A stretch of DNA of 64,000 nt from Viscum album (taxonomy: Eukaryota; Streptophyta; Magnoliopsida; Santalales; Viscaceae). Position numbers and translations under genes: made by a program. Position 1 is the first letter of the stretch, and each line of letters begins with the position of its first letter. The DNA is taken from assembly GCA_963277665.1 (NCBI GenBank), contig OY728143.1, positions 1,119,222,110 through 1,119,286,109 on the forward strand, given 5' to 3'. Positions 36,811-48,899 of the stretch are shown here, one piece after another. The notes under the pieces are model-generated. The model searched no databases and had not been told where the DNA came from. It saw only the letters and a program-made list of their open reading frames with translations.

Positions 36811-37290
36811 TTAATCCCAGCAAGTTGGAGTCCTATATTTCTTTCCATAGAGAGCTTCATAAGGATCCATCTTAATACTGGAGTGAAATATATTATTATA
36901 AGAAAATTCCACCAAAGGTAGGTGTTGATCCCAACCACCTTTGAAATCCATAGAGAAAGATCTCAACATATCTTCTAGAGTTTGAATCTTCCTCTCAGAC
37001 TGACCGTCTGTCTGAGGATGATAAGCAGTGCAGAAACTCAACTCTCTATCCAGAGTATGCTGAAGACTTCTCCAGAACTTTGGGGTAAACCTCGGATCCC
37101 GATCAGATATAATAGAAAGTGGTACTCCATGAAATCTTACCACTTCCTTTACATATATCCTGGCAAGCTGATCCAGAGAGAAATCCTCTCTAATAGAAAT
37201 GAAGTGCGCAGAATTTGTAAGACGATCAACTATGTCCTAGATAGAATTATTGCCTTTGGGTGTTTTAGGGAGTCCTGTGACAAATTATAT
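36811..37290 (-). pseudogene. Element 4 integrase catalytic core remnant
   Basis: The second catalytic Asp is in IISDRDPRF and the Glu in [10 protein letters not shown], both kept in a 110-codon frame (37143-36811). The codon expected to hold the first Asp, before FVTGLPKTPKGNN, is TAA at 37285-37287. The segment between carries additional breaks. The integrase is therefore inactive. Confidence 0.88.
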
Positions 37291-37611
37291 AGTGATGTTT
37301 TCCCATTTCCATTCGGGTATGGGTAATGGTTGTAACATCCCCTTAGACTTCTGTCTCTCAGCATTAACTTGCTGAAAAACCAAGCATTGAGAGACATATT
37401 CAGGAACATCTCTTTTCATGCCATCATACCAGAAGTACTCTATCAGGTCCCTATACATCTTCGTGCTTCCAGGATGAATAGAAAATGAAGAACTATGAGC
37501 CTCATCCAGTAGCTCTTTCTTTAATTCGGGGACGGGAGGAACACAAACCCGATTCCGGAACTTTATTATCCCATCACAATCAAGGTTGAATTCAGGAACA
37601 TTTCTCACCAT
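37285..37611 (-). pseudogene. Element 4 integrase zinc-binding domain remnant
   Basis: A 108-codon frame with the two His of HHCC (EAHSSSFSIHPG) and YFWYDGMKRDV. The CxxC pair reads CLVF, so the second Cys is lost. It ends at the TAA at 37285. Confidence 0.82.
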
Positions 37612-37641
37612 CTTTTGTAACTCTACATCTTCTTTCTGTGC

Positions 37642-38300
37642 CTATTTAATCATCACGTGTATAGATGGTTGAACATTCATTAGAGAAAGATATGATTTTT
37701 CCCCTTTAATTGTAATTCCAAGATCCATCCTTTGTAAATCCATAAATATTGGATCTTTTGTTATCCTCATCATGGATAAATTGACATGGTCTTGTCGACT
37801 TAATGCATCTTCCACCTTGTTTGCTTTCCCAGGGTGGTAATGAATTGAGTAGTTATAATCCTTAATCAGCTCCAACCATCTTCTTTGGCGCATATTCAGC
37901 ACCTTTTGTGTGAAAATATACTTTAAACTTTTATAATCAGTATAAATATCACCACTTTCTCTATAAAGATAATGCCTCCCAATATTTAATCAAAGATTAC
38001 CGCAGGTAACTTCAAATCATGAGTTGGGTAATTTTGCTCATGGATTTTCAACTGTCGTGAGGAATAAGCTATCACCATATCATTATGCATAAGAACACAC
38101 CCCAATCCCTTCTTGGATGCATCACTATAGATCACAAACCTTTCTCCACTAAAAGGAAGTGTGAGCAGAGGTGCACTAGATAACCTACTTTTCAACTCCT
38201 TGAAATTCTCTTCACATTCCTCCGTCCAAACAAACTTAACTCCTTTCCGAGTCAACTTGGTGAGTGGATTAGATAATCGTGAGAAATCTTTCAAAAAACG
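37642..38300 (-). pseudogene. Element 4 RNase H remnant
   Basis: The frame at 38294-37986 has [15 protein letters not shown] and [16 protein letters not shown] with the catalytic Asp, then [20 protein letters not shown] frame change and stops follow. RRWLELIKDYNYSIHYHPGK near 37900-37830 is the usual end of the domain with VEDALSRQ. Confidence 0.87.
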
Positions 38301-39200
38301 TCAATAATATCCCGCCAAACCAAGAAAACTTTGGATCTCAGTTACTGTTGTTGGTCTCGACCATCTTTCGATAACCTCTATTTTTTCTGAATCCACAGAT
38401 GTCCCCTGTTTTGAGATTATGTGACCCAAAAATGCAACTTTTTGAAGCCAAAATTCACACATGGTAAATTTGGCATAAAGCTTCTCCTTTCTCAGGGTTA
38501 TCATTATAATTCTAATGTGATCTTCATGTTCTTCCTTTCCCTTTGAATAGACAAGAATATATTCTATAAAGACTACCACAAACTGATCAAGATAGTCTCT
38601 AAAGACACTATTCATCAGATCCATGAAGATAGCAGGGGCATTAGTATGACCAAATGGCATCACTATAAATTCATAGTGTCCATACCTTATACGGAGAGAC
38701 GTATTTGGTATATCCTCCCTTTTACCCTTAATTGAAGATACCCTGAACGAAGATCAATCTTGGAAGAGTATTGAGCTCCGTGTAGTTGGTCAAATAAGTC
38801 ATCAATGCGTGGGAGAGGATATTTTTTCTTGATAGTGATCTTGTTAAGTTCTCGATAATCAATGCAGAGTCTCATTGATCCATCTTTCTTCTTAACAAAC
38901 AGAACAAGTGCTCCCCAAGGTGACACACTAGGGCGTATGAATCCCTTATCAAGATTCTCTTGGAGTTGCTTCTTCAATTCCTGCAACTCAATTGGGGCCA
39001 TTCTATAAGGTGTCTTTGAAATAGGCAAAGCACCCGGTACAGGTTCTATTGAAAACTCTACTTCATGATTTGGTAGAAGACCTGAAAATTCCTCTGGAAA
39101 AACATCGTCAAACTCCCGTACAATGGGCATATTCTTAATTGTGAGTTTCTCACCAACCATTTGAGATAAATAATCTTCCTTTAGTGGAATCAAGACCCAT
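38301..39200 (-). pseudogene. Element 4 reverse transcriptase remnant
   Basis: The N-terminal half ([15 protein letters not shown] to [14 protein letters not shown]) is open from about 39130 to 38687 as part of a 349-codon frame with protease. After a frame change the second half (38663-38301) reads MMPFGHTNAPAIFMDLMN. The catalytic FIDD box is FIEY (38559-38564 for the two mutated codons), so both catalytic Asp residues are gone. FLGHIISKQG and IQSFLGLAGYY follow. Confidence 0.92.
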
Positions 39201-39712
39201 AAGATGGAGGAAATTTCCACTGTAAGGTTTTGTTCATCCTTGCATCGATAAGCGATCATAGATTGATCTAGAATATGAAATGTGACTTCCCTTCTTTGGA
39301 AATTTATATGACCTCCATATAAAGAAAGCCAATCCATTCCAAGAATCACATCAAATTCCACTATAGGAAGGATCACAAGATTTGCAGTAAGCACTTTCCC
39401 ACAAACTTCAATCGGAGAAGAATTATAAACTTTTGATGCGACTGTTGTTCTATTAGGGGTTGTCACAGCTAACTCAACATCTAACTGTTGAGGTAATACG
39501 GTGATACCCTTATAAAATTCTTCAGAAATAAAAGAGTGGGTGGATCCAGAATCAAATAAAACATTTGTTACTTTAGAGTGTATGGTAAGTGTACCTTTCA
39601 CCACATCATTATCGTACTCCACATCCCTGATAGAAATTGCATGTGAATTTCCTTTGTCTTTAGCCTTAAGAGTTTGTTGACGTCGATCATCATCATCAAC
39701 CCTTGGATTTCG
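39201..39712 (-). pseudogene. Element 4 aspartic protease
   Basis: Open in the 349-codon frame (39736-38687). It shows [12 protein letters not shown] near 39560 with the catalytic DSG, and [16 protein letters not shown] near 39345. This is the best preserved domain of the element. It would have cleaved gag from pol. Confidence 0.85.
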
Positions 39713-40643
39713 GCATTTATTGGCATAATACCCCATCTCCTGTCACTTGAAACATTGAAGTGTAGTAGGTTCATTTTGTGTATCCCTTCCTTTGTTTGCA
39801 TCATTAGTCATCTTCTTCCCATCATTGCTGCATTCAAATTCCCGATGACCTTTCATTCCATATTTGAAACATTTACTTGTCCCTTTAAGACAAATCCTTC
39901 CATGTTTCTTTCCACACTTTGAGCATAAGGGAAAGCTCATCTTTTTTTTCAGTGTGCTCTTTAGATTTTCCTTTGAATTCCATTTTCCTCTTCTTATCAA
40001 ACCCATATGACTGATGGGTTACTCCAATATCCATCTCAACTTTGAGATCACATCGAACGATTTCCTCGTAGCTATTGAAGTCCCTTATGGCTAACACCCT
40101 TCGAAGACTTGGTTTTAAGCCACTAAAGAATCGATCAATCTTAATCTAAGGTTCGATAATAATACCAGAAGAGTACCTTGAAGGTCTTGTAAAAGTTTCT
40201 TCATAGGTACCAACAGATTCATCATCCTTTTGCTTCAGTTCAAGAAACTCTTTCTCCATCTTTGTTCGGAGAATATGAGGGAAGTACTTAATGAAAAATA
40301 AGTTCTTGAACTCATCCCATTCCATGGACTCAATTTCAACTCTTTGCCTCGTATTCTGAATAAGATTCCACCATTGATCAGGATCACCTTCCAAATGATA
40401 CACTGCTAAGATGACTTTATCATGTTCAGAACATTGAAGAACTGAAAATATCTTTTCTGTAGTACTAATCCATTATTCAGCAACTAATGGATCAGAAGAC
40501 CCACTGAATGAAGGTCGACGCTACCTCATGAAGGATTCAACAGAATGTTGCTCCTTCCTATGCTCGTTTGGAAGTCCTTCATGATTCATTGCTTGAGAAA
40601 GTTGTGTGAGCATGGCTACACGATTTTTTAGTCCATCTCCCAT
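39713..40643 (-). pseudogene. gag: Element 4 gag remnant with three zinc motifs
   Basis: The ATG at 40643 starts MGDGLKNRV, followed by the capsid region VYHLEGDPDQWW, WDEFKNLFFIKYFP and ELKQKDDESV. In-frame stops lie at ~40530, ~40480 and 40146-40148. An A8 run at ~39940-39948 shifts the frame. The zinc region holds an intact CSKCGKKHGRIC motif, then a knuckle at 39830-39871 with its second Cys changed to Tyr, then another at 39713-39754 with the second Cys as a stop (TGA) and the His as Tyr. Protease follows in the same frame. Confidence 0.85.
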
Positions 40644-40931
40644 AACGTTTGGTTTCTCAGGGGGCAATCATTGCATTGCCCGTCACATTCCGCATTAACA
40701 TGGTTCCTTCGGGTTCCATCCATTGACTAAAACCAAGAAGAATAGTTTGAGCAACACTAATTAGAATAGGAAAACCACATAATCAAGAATAAAATTTCAC
40801 ACTTAAGGTATTATCCTAGGTTATTCATGGCCATTTCTAAAACACTAATATTGTGTTCTATGCTTAGACATATCCTTAGGTTTCTTACTAAGGCGTTCAC
40901 ATCCTAGTTTCCAAAGGTTGACTATACCTTT
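40644..40931 (-). other. Element 4 untranslated leader
   Basis: About 290 bp between the primer site and gag ATG in the sense direction. No gene seen. Confidence 0.6.
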
Positions 40932-40945
40932 CCTCTAATACCAAA
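40932..40945 (-). other. Element 4 primer binding site
   Basis: The minus strand TTTGGTATTAGAGG directly follows the LTR end CGTTATA. It matches the tRNA-Met-type site TTGGTATCAGAG with one change. Confidence 0.85.
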
Positions 40946-42544
40946 TATAACGAACCATAATTTACAAACATTGTTATTACTTCAGGGTTGAAGCACACTT
41001 ATTACAACATATAACAAAACCAGGGAAGGACCATATAGGTATAGAGTCTTTAGAAACTGGAAAACATAAACAACTAGTTCATAAAGCATCTACTTTGCCT
41101 CCCATTTTTTCATCATATCTAGAGTCCCTTTTGGAATATCCTACTTAATAACCTTCTTCCTGACCTGGGGAAATAAAACATACAAAAGGGTGAGCTCAAA
41201 TTCTCAGTAATGGTAAACAAAAGAAATATCAATCACATCATATACATAAGAACATATCTTTTGGAAATCTTACCCTGCAAAAGAGATCATAATTTCATAA
41301 CATGGGATAAATAATAGTAGTGAAATGTAATCACAATAATCATAACATAAAACATGAAACTTTGTGGAATACACACATAATCATAGAGAATCATTTATTG
41401 TTAGTCAAGACTCATTTCCAAAACTATCTTAGTTGACAAAGTCCATTTCTGAACCGAGTTCATTCCTTGTTTCAGTCCTGTTTCACTGAACCGGTTTAAC
41501 CTTCTGTTCCAGCCATGTCTATCTCATGAGATATAAAATCTTTACCCAATGCATTGTATGGAGATATAGGTCCCACCCATCTCATAATTATACTATTCTT
41601 ATGTGTGCCACAAAATCATAAACCATACATCATAGCATAACCCAGGTAATAAAAATGGGATTCTTAAACATCGTGACATCATAAAACAATTCATATAAGA
41701 TAAAGGAATTCATAAAAATAATTCCATAACAACATAATAAAATCAATGTAATAATAGTGATTGAAATAGAACCCTTTATTATCTTAGAAGGAAAATAATA
41801 TTGATACAACACTTGAACTCCATTCTTGAGGAAAATATCCTTTCTACTTCAAAAACACTTATCATTTCATAACATGTCATACAATTCTAAACTAAAAGAA
41901 TTTGATTAAAAATAAAATTAAAAACTTGTAAAGTAAGCTTCCTGGAAATAATGTTTTAAAAATCCATTCATGTCGTATAAGTTAAAAAAACATTCTTCCT
42001 GTACTTTTTTCGGAAAAGTCACAAAGTACCTCGTACGAAAAACGACAATAGATTCCTTTCATATCTTTTACTAAAAACTCATCGAAGGGTAAAATTGGAA
42101 TTAAAAATTTGTAGGTGGATGGAAAAAATATTACATATTGAGGAAACATGGATGTGTATTATAAAATACACCCTAGTAAATTCCAAAGTATAAACAATCT
42201 CGAATAAAAATGAGATTGTCATATTTCCCATAACTTAGGTCCGATTTGCTTTGTAAGTGTCTGAACCTCCTATATAATGATTTAAATAATGTTATTGACT
42301 TATTCCAGAATCATAATTATTTTTATGATATCATATATGGTCATATTCTTAGCTTCTTATTAGTAATATTTCATTACTACTTGTTATTCGGGTGTTTATT
42401 ACTTTCTGTTCTTATGCGTGTTTTGTCGAATAAATTATTATTATTCTTTTTAGGTTATATATACCACATTTACAGAATTTTATTAGTGTAATATATATCA
42501 TATTCATTCATTCAATTAATTTATATAATCATTATGCAATGAAT

Positions 42545-42810
42545 ATCATGTAGAATGAGTCACAGCGCATCGTGGAGACGGTATTCCGTACGTACGCACG
42601 AGCGATGATATCGTTCTCATGATCGTGAAATTGTAATGGAGTGCATATATACTATTTAAGAATCAATATCACATTACAATAATCATATATTGTTACTATT
42701 TACACCATTATACCCGTCCAAGTAAGGTGGTGGTGGAAAATAGATTACACCACGGCGTGGAGACGGTATTCCGTACGTACGCACGCGCTGTGATTTTGTT
42801 TTCCGTAGGA
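42545..42810 (-). repeat. CG-rich core repeat array, two copies (element 4 5' LTR)
   Basis: Cores near 42555 and 42745, 190 bp apart. They have GAGACGGTATTCCGTACG and GTACGTACGCAC, nearly identical to the 3' LTR array. Confidence 0.85.
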
Positions 42811-43126
42811 TGGATAGATGGTGAAATAGGGTTGTTTCATAATTTTTATAGCATATATGTATATGGGTGATACTGATGTTATTACTTCATAATGAAACAA
42901 CTAAATAAGAATAAGTGGAAGAAGAAATAAAGTAGAATGAATCGGTAAGAGACATTACCTCTTCTTTGAAGCGCCTCTTTGAGACTTCTTCTTAGGGCAC
43001 TAAAATTGGTCTTTGAGGAAAACCAGGACCTCTAGTATGTTTATAGGGAAGTGGAGAAGAGAATTTTGCAGGTTTTTTCTGAGATTTAAGGCTCAAAGTG
43101 GTGTGAGGAAAAGAGGGAGGAGGGGC

Positions 43127-43138
43127 CCTTTTATAAGG
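43127..43138 (-). promoter_or_regulatory. TATA box of element 4 5' LTR
   Basis: CCCTTTTATAAGGG on plus is identical to the 3' LTR site. It is the promoter that would have driven element 4 transcription, with the sense GAAGAGGTAAT motif ~170 bp downstream near 42960. Confidence 0.65.
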
Positions 43139-44774
43139 GAGGAGAGGGGCACCTTTGGAAAAACTAAAAATATTATTTTATTATAAAGTCATATTTGGTT
43201 TTAAATAACTTCAAATTGATTTATTTTGAAGCTAAGGTGGGGATGGATCGAAATCCTTTCATCCAATAGAATTGAGACAAGTTAAGTCATTATATTAACC
43301 TTATCGTTTAGTTTTAACTCTTAGTTAATTAGATTGACATTTACCATGTCACTTTGTATTTTTATATTATATAGTTAATAAACATACCATATACATCCAA
43401 GAGACCCCCAGTTGGTCCATTAATGATACACCTATCATGATATAAGTTTCTTGGACGAACCGTATATATTTAGGTATATAAAAACAATTAATAATATAAT
43501 ATTTGTTTTAAAAACTATTTTATGTCAATTTTGACACTATTTAGTAAATGATTTTTGTGAAAATCATAACAGAATGATTAAATCGAAAAAAGTTAATTAA
43601 ATCAATACTAACATGTCATATTAACCTAGAAAATTAGTTTAATTCATAAAAAGTCTCAAATTACATTTATTTGGGTATTTATAACATCAATTATGTCAAT
43701 ATTTCATTAATAAGTTAATTACTACATCATCATTGTGTCATAAATAAATTAAACTATTTAATGTCTAAAACTTAAAAATAAAATAAAATTATGTAGGAAA
43801 TCTTTTTAGATTTCTAATTAATATTTATAGTCTAATTTATCTCATGTATAACCCAATATTAAAAATTATTTTCTTATTAAACATTGATTTTAACTATTTT
43901 AACCCTTCCTTAAATAAATTAATAATAAATGTCCTAATCTAATCCGAGTGAGCCTAAATGGTCATATTTTATTCCTAAGGATGTTTTTGGTCGAATTACA
44001 CTTATCCAATAGAATTAGAACATGTTTTAGGGTAATAATAATATCATTTTTACTCTTACTTACCCTATTTACTTTTAACCGTGGTAAATAAAAGTAAAAA
44101 GTTAATATTCACAAAAAATTATATTCATCCCATTGAACCACATTTTACTTACTGACATCAACTGTGTCTCTCGGATTTTTGAAATTCCACTCACAGAAGC
44201 GGTAAAATTATGTTTTATGTAAATTTGCAAATTCTCCTAGGAGGTGGGTAAAAGACGATGAAAAGTTCCATAATATTTTTATATATCTAAAATTATTATA
44301 AAATTACTCCAATGAATTAAATTGAAATTTTATAGGTATTATGTATCAATTTTGACCTAAAATAAATTTAAATAAAATAAACAATTATTTAAATAAAAAG
44401 TCGGTTTTTAAATAGTAACCTAGTGTTTTCACTATTCATCAAAAATTGAAAGCTTTCAGAAAAATACCAAAATTTCACCATAGGCTAATTTTGATATTCG
44501 GAATCCAAAAATGAAGTCAATTTTGAAAAATAAAATTTATAAAATTTCAAAAAGTGGTTATTACTATTCATAACGGATAGTTTTAATAATATTTTAATAG
44601 CATATCGTTGTTTAGTGAAACTCAGTATTGTGTACGACGCAAGCTATCGAGTAAGGCCGTGTTTGCGTGTATAACAAGCCAAGCTAGTGTTGTTTGTAGG
44701 GAAAGATTCCTTTGATGATTTATATAACATAAAAACAAAATATTTCTTATAAAAGTCTCGGGTGTTACAAAGAT

Positions 44775-44858
44775 ATTATGGTCATTAGGTGCGTGTTCAT
44801 ATAAGATAATGAATATTTATCTAAAAATATCTAATATCCATGAATGAGAATCATGGTA
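44775..44858 (+). repeat. LTR B, last part
   Basis: Continues LTR B beyond element 4: AATATTTATCTAAAAATATC..TAATATCCATGAATGAGAATCA aligns with LTR C ~52045-52088. The following ATGGTATTTTATAG may be a decayed primer site. Confidence 0.6.
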
Positions 44859-44989
44859 TTTTATAGTTGTTATTAAAGGAATGTTTCTTAACCATCAGAA
44901 ACACGAATGAGAAAACTTTATTGAGGTCCTTATGGGTATTTTTAAGGATATTTATTGGGATGTATATAATGAGATTCTAAGGATGAGTC

Positions 44990-45760
44990 AAAGTAATGAA
45001 ATGTAACCTGGAGTTTTGGAAAAGGATAGATCTAGTGGATCCAAAGCAGTTACATCACATTATTTATACATGAAGTGGATATGGATCTGGAATATATTTA
45101 CATTTGGGGAAGAACTCTAAAAATGGTTCATTGATCTGGACTCAATCATCACATAGTAGATGACATGGGGACTTGTTGCACAACAAGTTTGATACACCCT
45201 TGGATATTATTTCAAAATCAAGAAAATCATTATGAACCAACATGAAGGATTTTATAAGATGGTGACAATGAATGAACTAGGTTATGACAAAGGTGTTATA
45301 TATTTAAATTGATATGTCACGATTTACACATCTTATAAGTGCTTTTAATGAGTATGTGGTTTCCCACAATGATTCGTGTACTCGCACGGTGATTTTTTCT
45401 TTTAGTCAATGAAAATAACAAGAAAAAATGATGTTAAAATTTAATGTGATGAATAATGTTCTATTGAGAATGAAAATGGGATGATGGCTAGAGTAGAGGA
45501 TATTGTGATTATTCCTAATCAATTTTCATAGAAGATGATTAATAACATGAACCTTAACCAACATTAGGACTCAACAAAAAATGGAATGATAAATTTCTCT
45601 AGGAGTTCAGGTATTTGAGGCAATGAAGGAAATAAGATTTGGTTTCATATATGTTTAGAAAGATGGAAGAAGAATTAATGGGAATGTATTAGTGGGATGG
45701 TAAGATGTATTTACTGTGGAAAAAAAGGACATGAAGTAATTAATTATTAGGGAAAATGAA
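44990..45760 (+). pseudogene. gag: Element 5 gag remnant with zinc knuckle
   Basis: The diagnostic part is a zinc knuckle at 45706-45747 reading CIYCGKKGHEVINY: exact C-X2-C-X4-H-X4 spacing, with the last Cys changed to Tyr, then a TAG stop. The upstream sequence is stop-ridden, without a clear start. It is placed as expected for gag after a 5' LTR. Confidence 0.65.
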
Positions 45761-47300
45761 AGGTAATATTAACATAATGAATTAGAATAATGGTATCCCT
45801 AAGGGGTCATTGACGATTGAATGTTTTTAATTTGTAATGTATGGGACTTATAAAAATTTATTTTCTTAATGGATGGATCATGAAGAGAATCAGTAAGGTA
45901 ATATGATTAATGGTTTCTCTTTTTTTGATGGGGAGACTACAGGAGGAATATGAAATCAATGATGTGTTATAGAATAAGATAATGAAATATGGTTAATTAT
46001 ATAAGGATGATGTTGTATGATTCAAGTGTTAATATATTATAATTTTTGGATTGTATTGCATGAATCTTGAATCATATATAGATTCTTAAGTATATATTTT
46101 TAGGTATATACAAGAATATACTGAATCATGATGGTGGCCTTGAAAAGTGATTTAGTGGAATGGTAATATTTTATAGAAAACTCAAGATTAATGGAATATA
46201 ACCCTTAATATTTTCCTAAGGTTTAGAAAATGGTGTTTAGTTTTGATATTGAGATAATGGATATGGATAAAGTAAATTGGATAGTATTAATGTCCCTAGA
46301 ACTGAAAATGAATATTTTTAAAAAGCATTTTATGTTATAGTTGATGGAGTTTACAACATTTTTTATTTAAAAATGTATCCAATGTTCTATGTTTTATGTG
46401 AGGAATAAAGAGTCATGTATGTTTTTAATAATTTTTAATTTTAATTCTAGTTTAAACATGTTTCATAAAATATATGATGAAGGTATTCCCATGTATGGTA
46501 CATGGAAATCAAGTGATATTTTATGATATGTGGGTGATTAAAGAAAAGTTGATTTTGATAAATTTAAAGACCTTATTTATAAATTTTATATTTTTGATGG
46601 TTGTATGTTTTACCATTTATGGAATATATTAAGTAGATATTTGTATGAGGTTTTATATATTAATATATTACTTTAACATATGATGATTTATCCATATTGG
46701 ATAACTCATGATATCCATTTATTAAACTATAGATAAAAGGAATGACTAATAATTTTTTTAAATATATTATTTAGTTGTTCAGATATGAATAACACACCTC
46801 TAAGAGTCTGATATTTATAGGAAATTGTTTAATGAAAAACCAAAGGATGAAATTGTGCCAACGAAATAAAAATATTTCTAGTAAGTACATTTTTATATGT
46901 TCACAGAATAGATAGAAATTAAATTTGAAAATATTATGAAAAGGATATTGCAATATGTTTTTGTCATGTTATCATCATTTCTTATGATATCAATGAACTT
47001 TTAATGAATATTTGGTTAATTTCTTTGGGGTATTTAACATTCTCTAGATCATGTTCTTTATCACTCTCTATATCAATTTGGGTGTTAGTTTTCTCTTTTA
47101 TGTCCATGTTTTCTCATCCCATCAATGTTATCCTATTAGGTAACTAAGTATGTGTTATTATAGATGAATTTGGAGCATCCATTTTACTTTTTCAAGGGTA
47201 ATATTTATTAAACCTTTTTACAATGTGTGTTTCTATGAAGGACTTTTCAAATGATAACCCATTTGATGACTAAGACAAATTTCAAGGGTGAAATTCACTG
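45761..47300 (+). other. Element 5 interior after gag, no pol recognised
   Basis: About 1.5 kb, AT-rich and stop-ridden. FDIEIMDMD near 46235 faintly recalls the protease FDVILGMD motif, but no DTG/DSG, RT, RNase H or integrase motif is visible. The short minus frame 46771-46953 has no recognised domain. Confidence 0.45.
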
Positions 47301-47310
47301 TAATGGGGGA
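47301..47310 (+). other. Element 5 polypurine tract
   Basis: TAATGGGGGA directly precedes the LTR C start TGAATGAAAC. The upstream GGGTGAAATTCACTG parallels element 3 upstream of 21121. Confidence 0.7.
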
Positions 47311-48582
47311 TGAATGAAACAACCAAAGATTTTGTGAAATTTTAATTTTAAAATGAATTTAATATTTTGATTATGTTTTCTACACACAACACTGAGTTGT
47401 GATTTTTTTACATGTAAAACTATTTTTATCCAGTGTTACAAATTATATCGAGTTTAAATGAAATGTGATAAACTATTAAAATATTATTAGTTAATATGAT
47501 TGTTATCATCTAGCTATTTGATTGTATAGTATGAATATGATTAATTTAATTATAAAATCATATGGTGTACACATGTATACAATTTTAATTATTTGGTAAC
47601 CAATTAATTTGAAATGAAAATAAAAACCATTTAAGATTATTAAAAATTGTTTTATGCAAGGATATTTTTATTCAATGAAATACTTTTTACCTCAATAAAC
47701 TAAAAAAATAAATATTATTGAATTATCTAATTAAAATATGTATATTATATGTTAATTAAAAAATTTATCATCCATATTATGTTTTTTATATAAAATTGGT
47801 AAGAAGAAATAAGGTTTTACGCTTAACAATGATTTTTGTAAAAATACATCTTCTTCGCCAATGGATTACTTATTTTAAATTTTTTTCCAATTTTAGAAAA
47901 TTTATTGGTAAAAATAAAAATATGTTTTAATTCAAAATATCAAAATTCAATTTTCTAAAATATTTTGGATGTTTCTTGAAAAGTTTCATTTTATTGATAA
48001 ATGGTGAAAATTTTAGAATTTATATTGAAATTAACTTTTCATTTAAATTATTTATAAATTTAAATTAATATTAAATTAATTTTAAATTAAAATTATTTAA
48101 ATTACATAACTATAATCCTAAAAATTGGCCAATGTAAAAAATTTTATATTGAAATTGGATATAAAAACATTATAAAATTTTGAACATTTTCTCTTTCTAA
48201 AATTGATTCCTCGTCGCTTCAACAACATTAATTATAAATAAAAATTTTCTACTTCTATTATATTAATTTTGAAAAAAGATTACATATATGAAATAAAAAT
48301 AATTTATATTATATGAAAAGTGAAACTAATTTTTTACAAAATTAATTTATAAACAATTAACAATTATTTTTCAGGGGTAATGTAAAAATATATTTATCGG
48401 GGGTTAACATAAAATGTAATAATAGAAAATATCAAAAAAAATAATTATAAAGACATTTCATTGAAATATTTAGATATTAAACCTTAAATTATTGAGAAAA
48501 ATCCACTTTATAATTTTTTAATAACAAAATCATTGGTATAATGTTTTCTTCCCAAAAAAATATAATTGTTCCCCACACCTTA

Positions 48583-48590
48583 CTTATAAG
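48583..48590 (+). promoter_or_regulatory. TATA box of LTR C
   Basis: CTTATAAG in CCTTACTTATAAGAGTCAACC, aligned with the other LTR TATA sites. Confidence 0.5.
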
Positions 48591-48899
48591 AGTCAACCTT
48601 CTCTCCTTTATTATTCACACCATAAAAAACTTTTGGTTTGGTGAATACCTTCCCAAATCACATCCCAAATTCCCTCTTATGATCCTATATTCCTTAGTTT
48701 AAAAAAATAAATATAGGAAGGATTTTGGTTCAACCCTAAGGATAATACCCAAAGATGGGGTATCATTAATCAATGAGTGTTTTTATTTAATTTCATTATC
48801 AATCTCATTATTTTTTTATAATAAAAATATGATACAAAAATATCATTATATTATATATTCATATACTTTTCTATGTTAAGGTAATGACCTACAAATATA

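Larger units (their letters stand above)
32384..44769 (-). mobile_element. Element 4: complete Tekay/Del-like Ty3/gypsy element, 12.4 kb
   Basis: Flanked by perfect 5-bp duplications AAGAT (32379-32383 and 44770-44774). LTRs are 3,820 and 3,824 bp, about 93% identical by eye over their first 200 bp. It has a primer site, gag, protease, RT, RNase H, integrase, chromodomain and polypurine tract, all on the minus strand. It inserted into LTR B of element 5. All coding parts are inactivated: both RT catalytic Asp residues and the first integrase Asp are lost. Its LTR belongs to the same superfamily as elements 2, 3 and 5, so it is the only member here with a pol gene. Confidence 0.95.
40946..44769 (-). 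repeat. Element 4 5' LTR
   Basis: Sense starts TGTAACACCCGAGAC at 44769 and ends TTCGTTATA at 40946. The last base abuts AAGAT. The open frames at 41630-41812 and 42246-42491 are LTR sequence; the latter has a near-identical partner at 33683-33928 only because the LTRs are repeats. Confidence 0.93.

Noticed and set aside
33683..42491. Similar ~81-codon frames at 33683-33928 and 42246-42491 as a conserved gene pair
   Set aside because: They occupy the same place in the two LTRs of element 4, so their similarity comes from LTR duplication; the peptides are hydrophobic AT-rich translations.
10590..42790. GTACGTACG stretches as simple microsatellites
   Set aside because: They are short, sit at fixed LTR positions and are embedded in a longer conserved core, so slippage is not the main explanation.
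46225..46270. A protease in element 5
   Set aside because: The FDIEIMDMD resemblance is weak and no DTG/DSG catalytic motif lies upstream.
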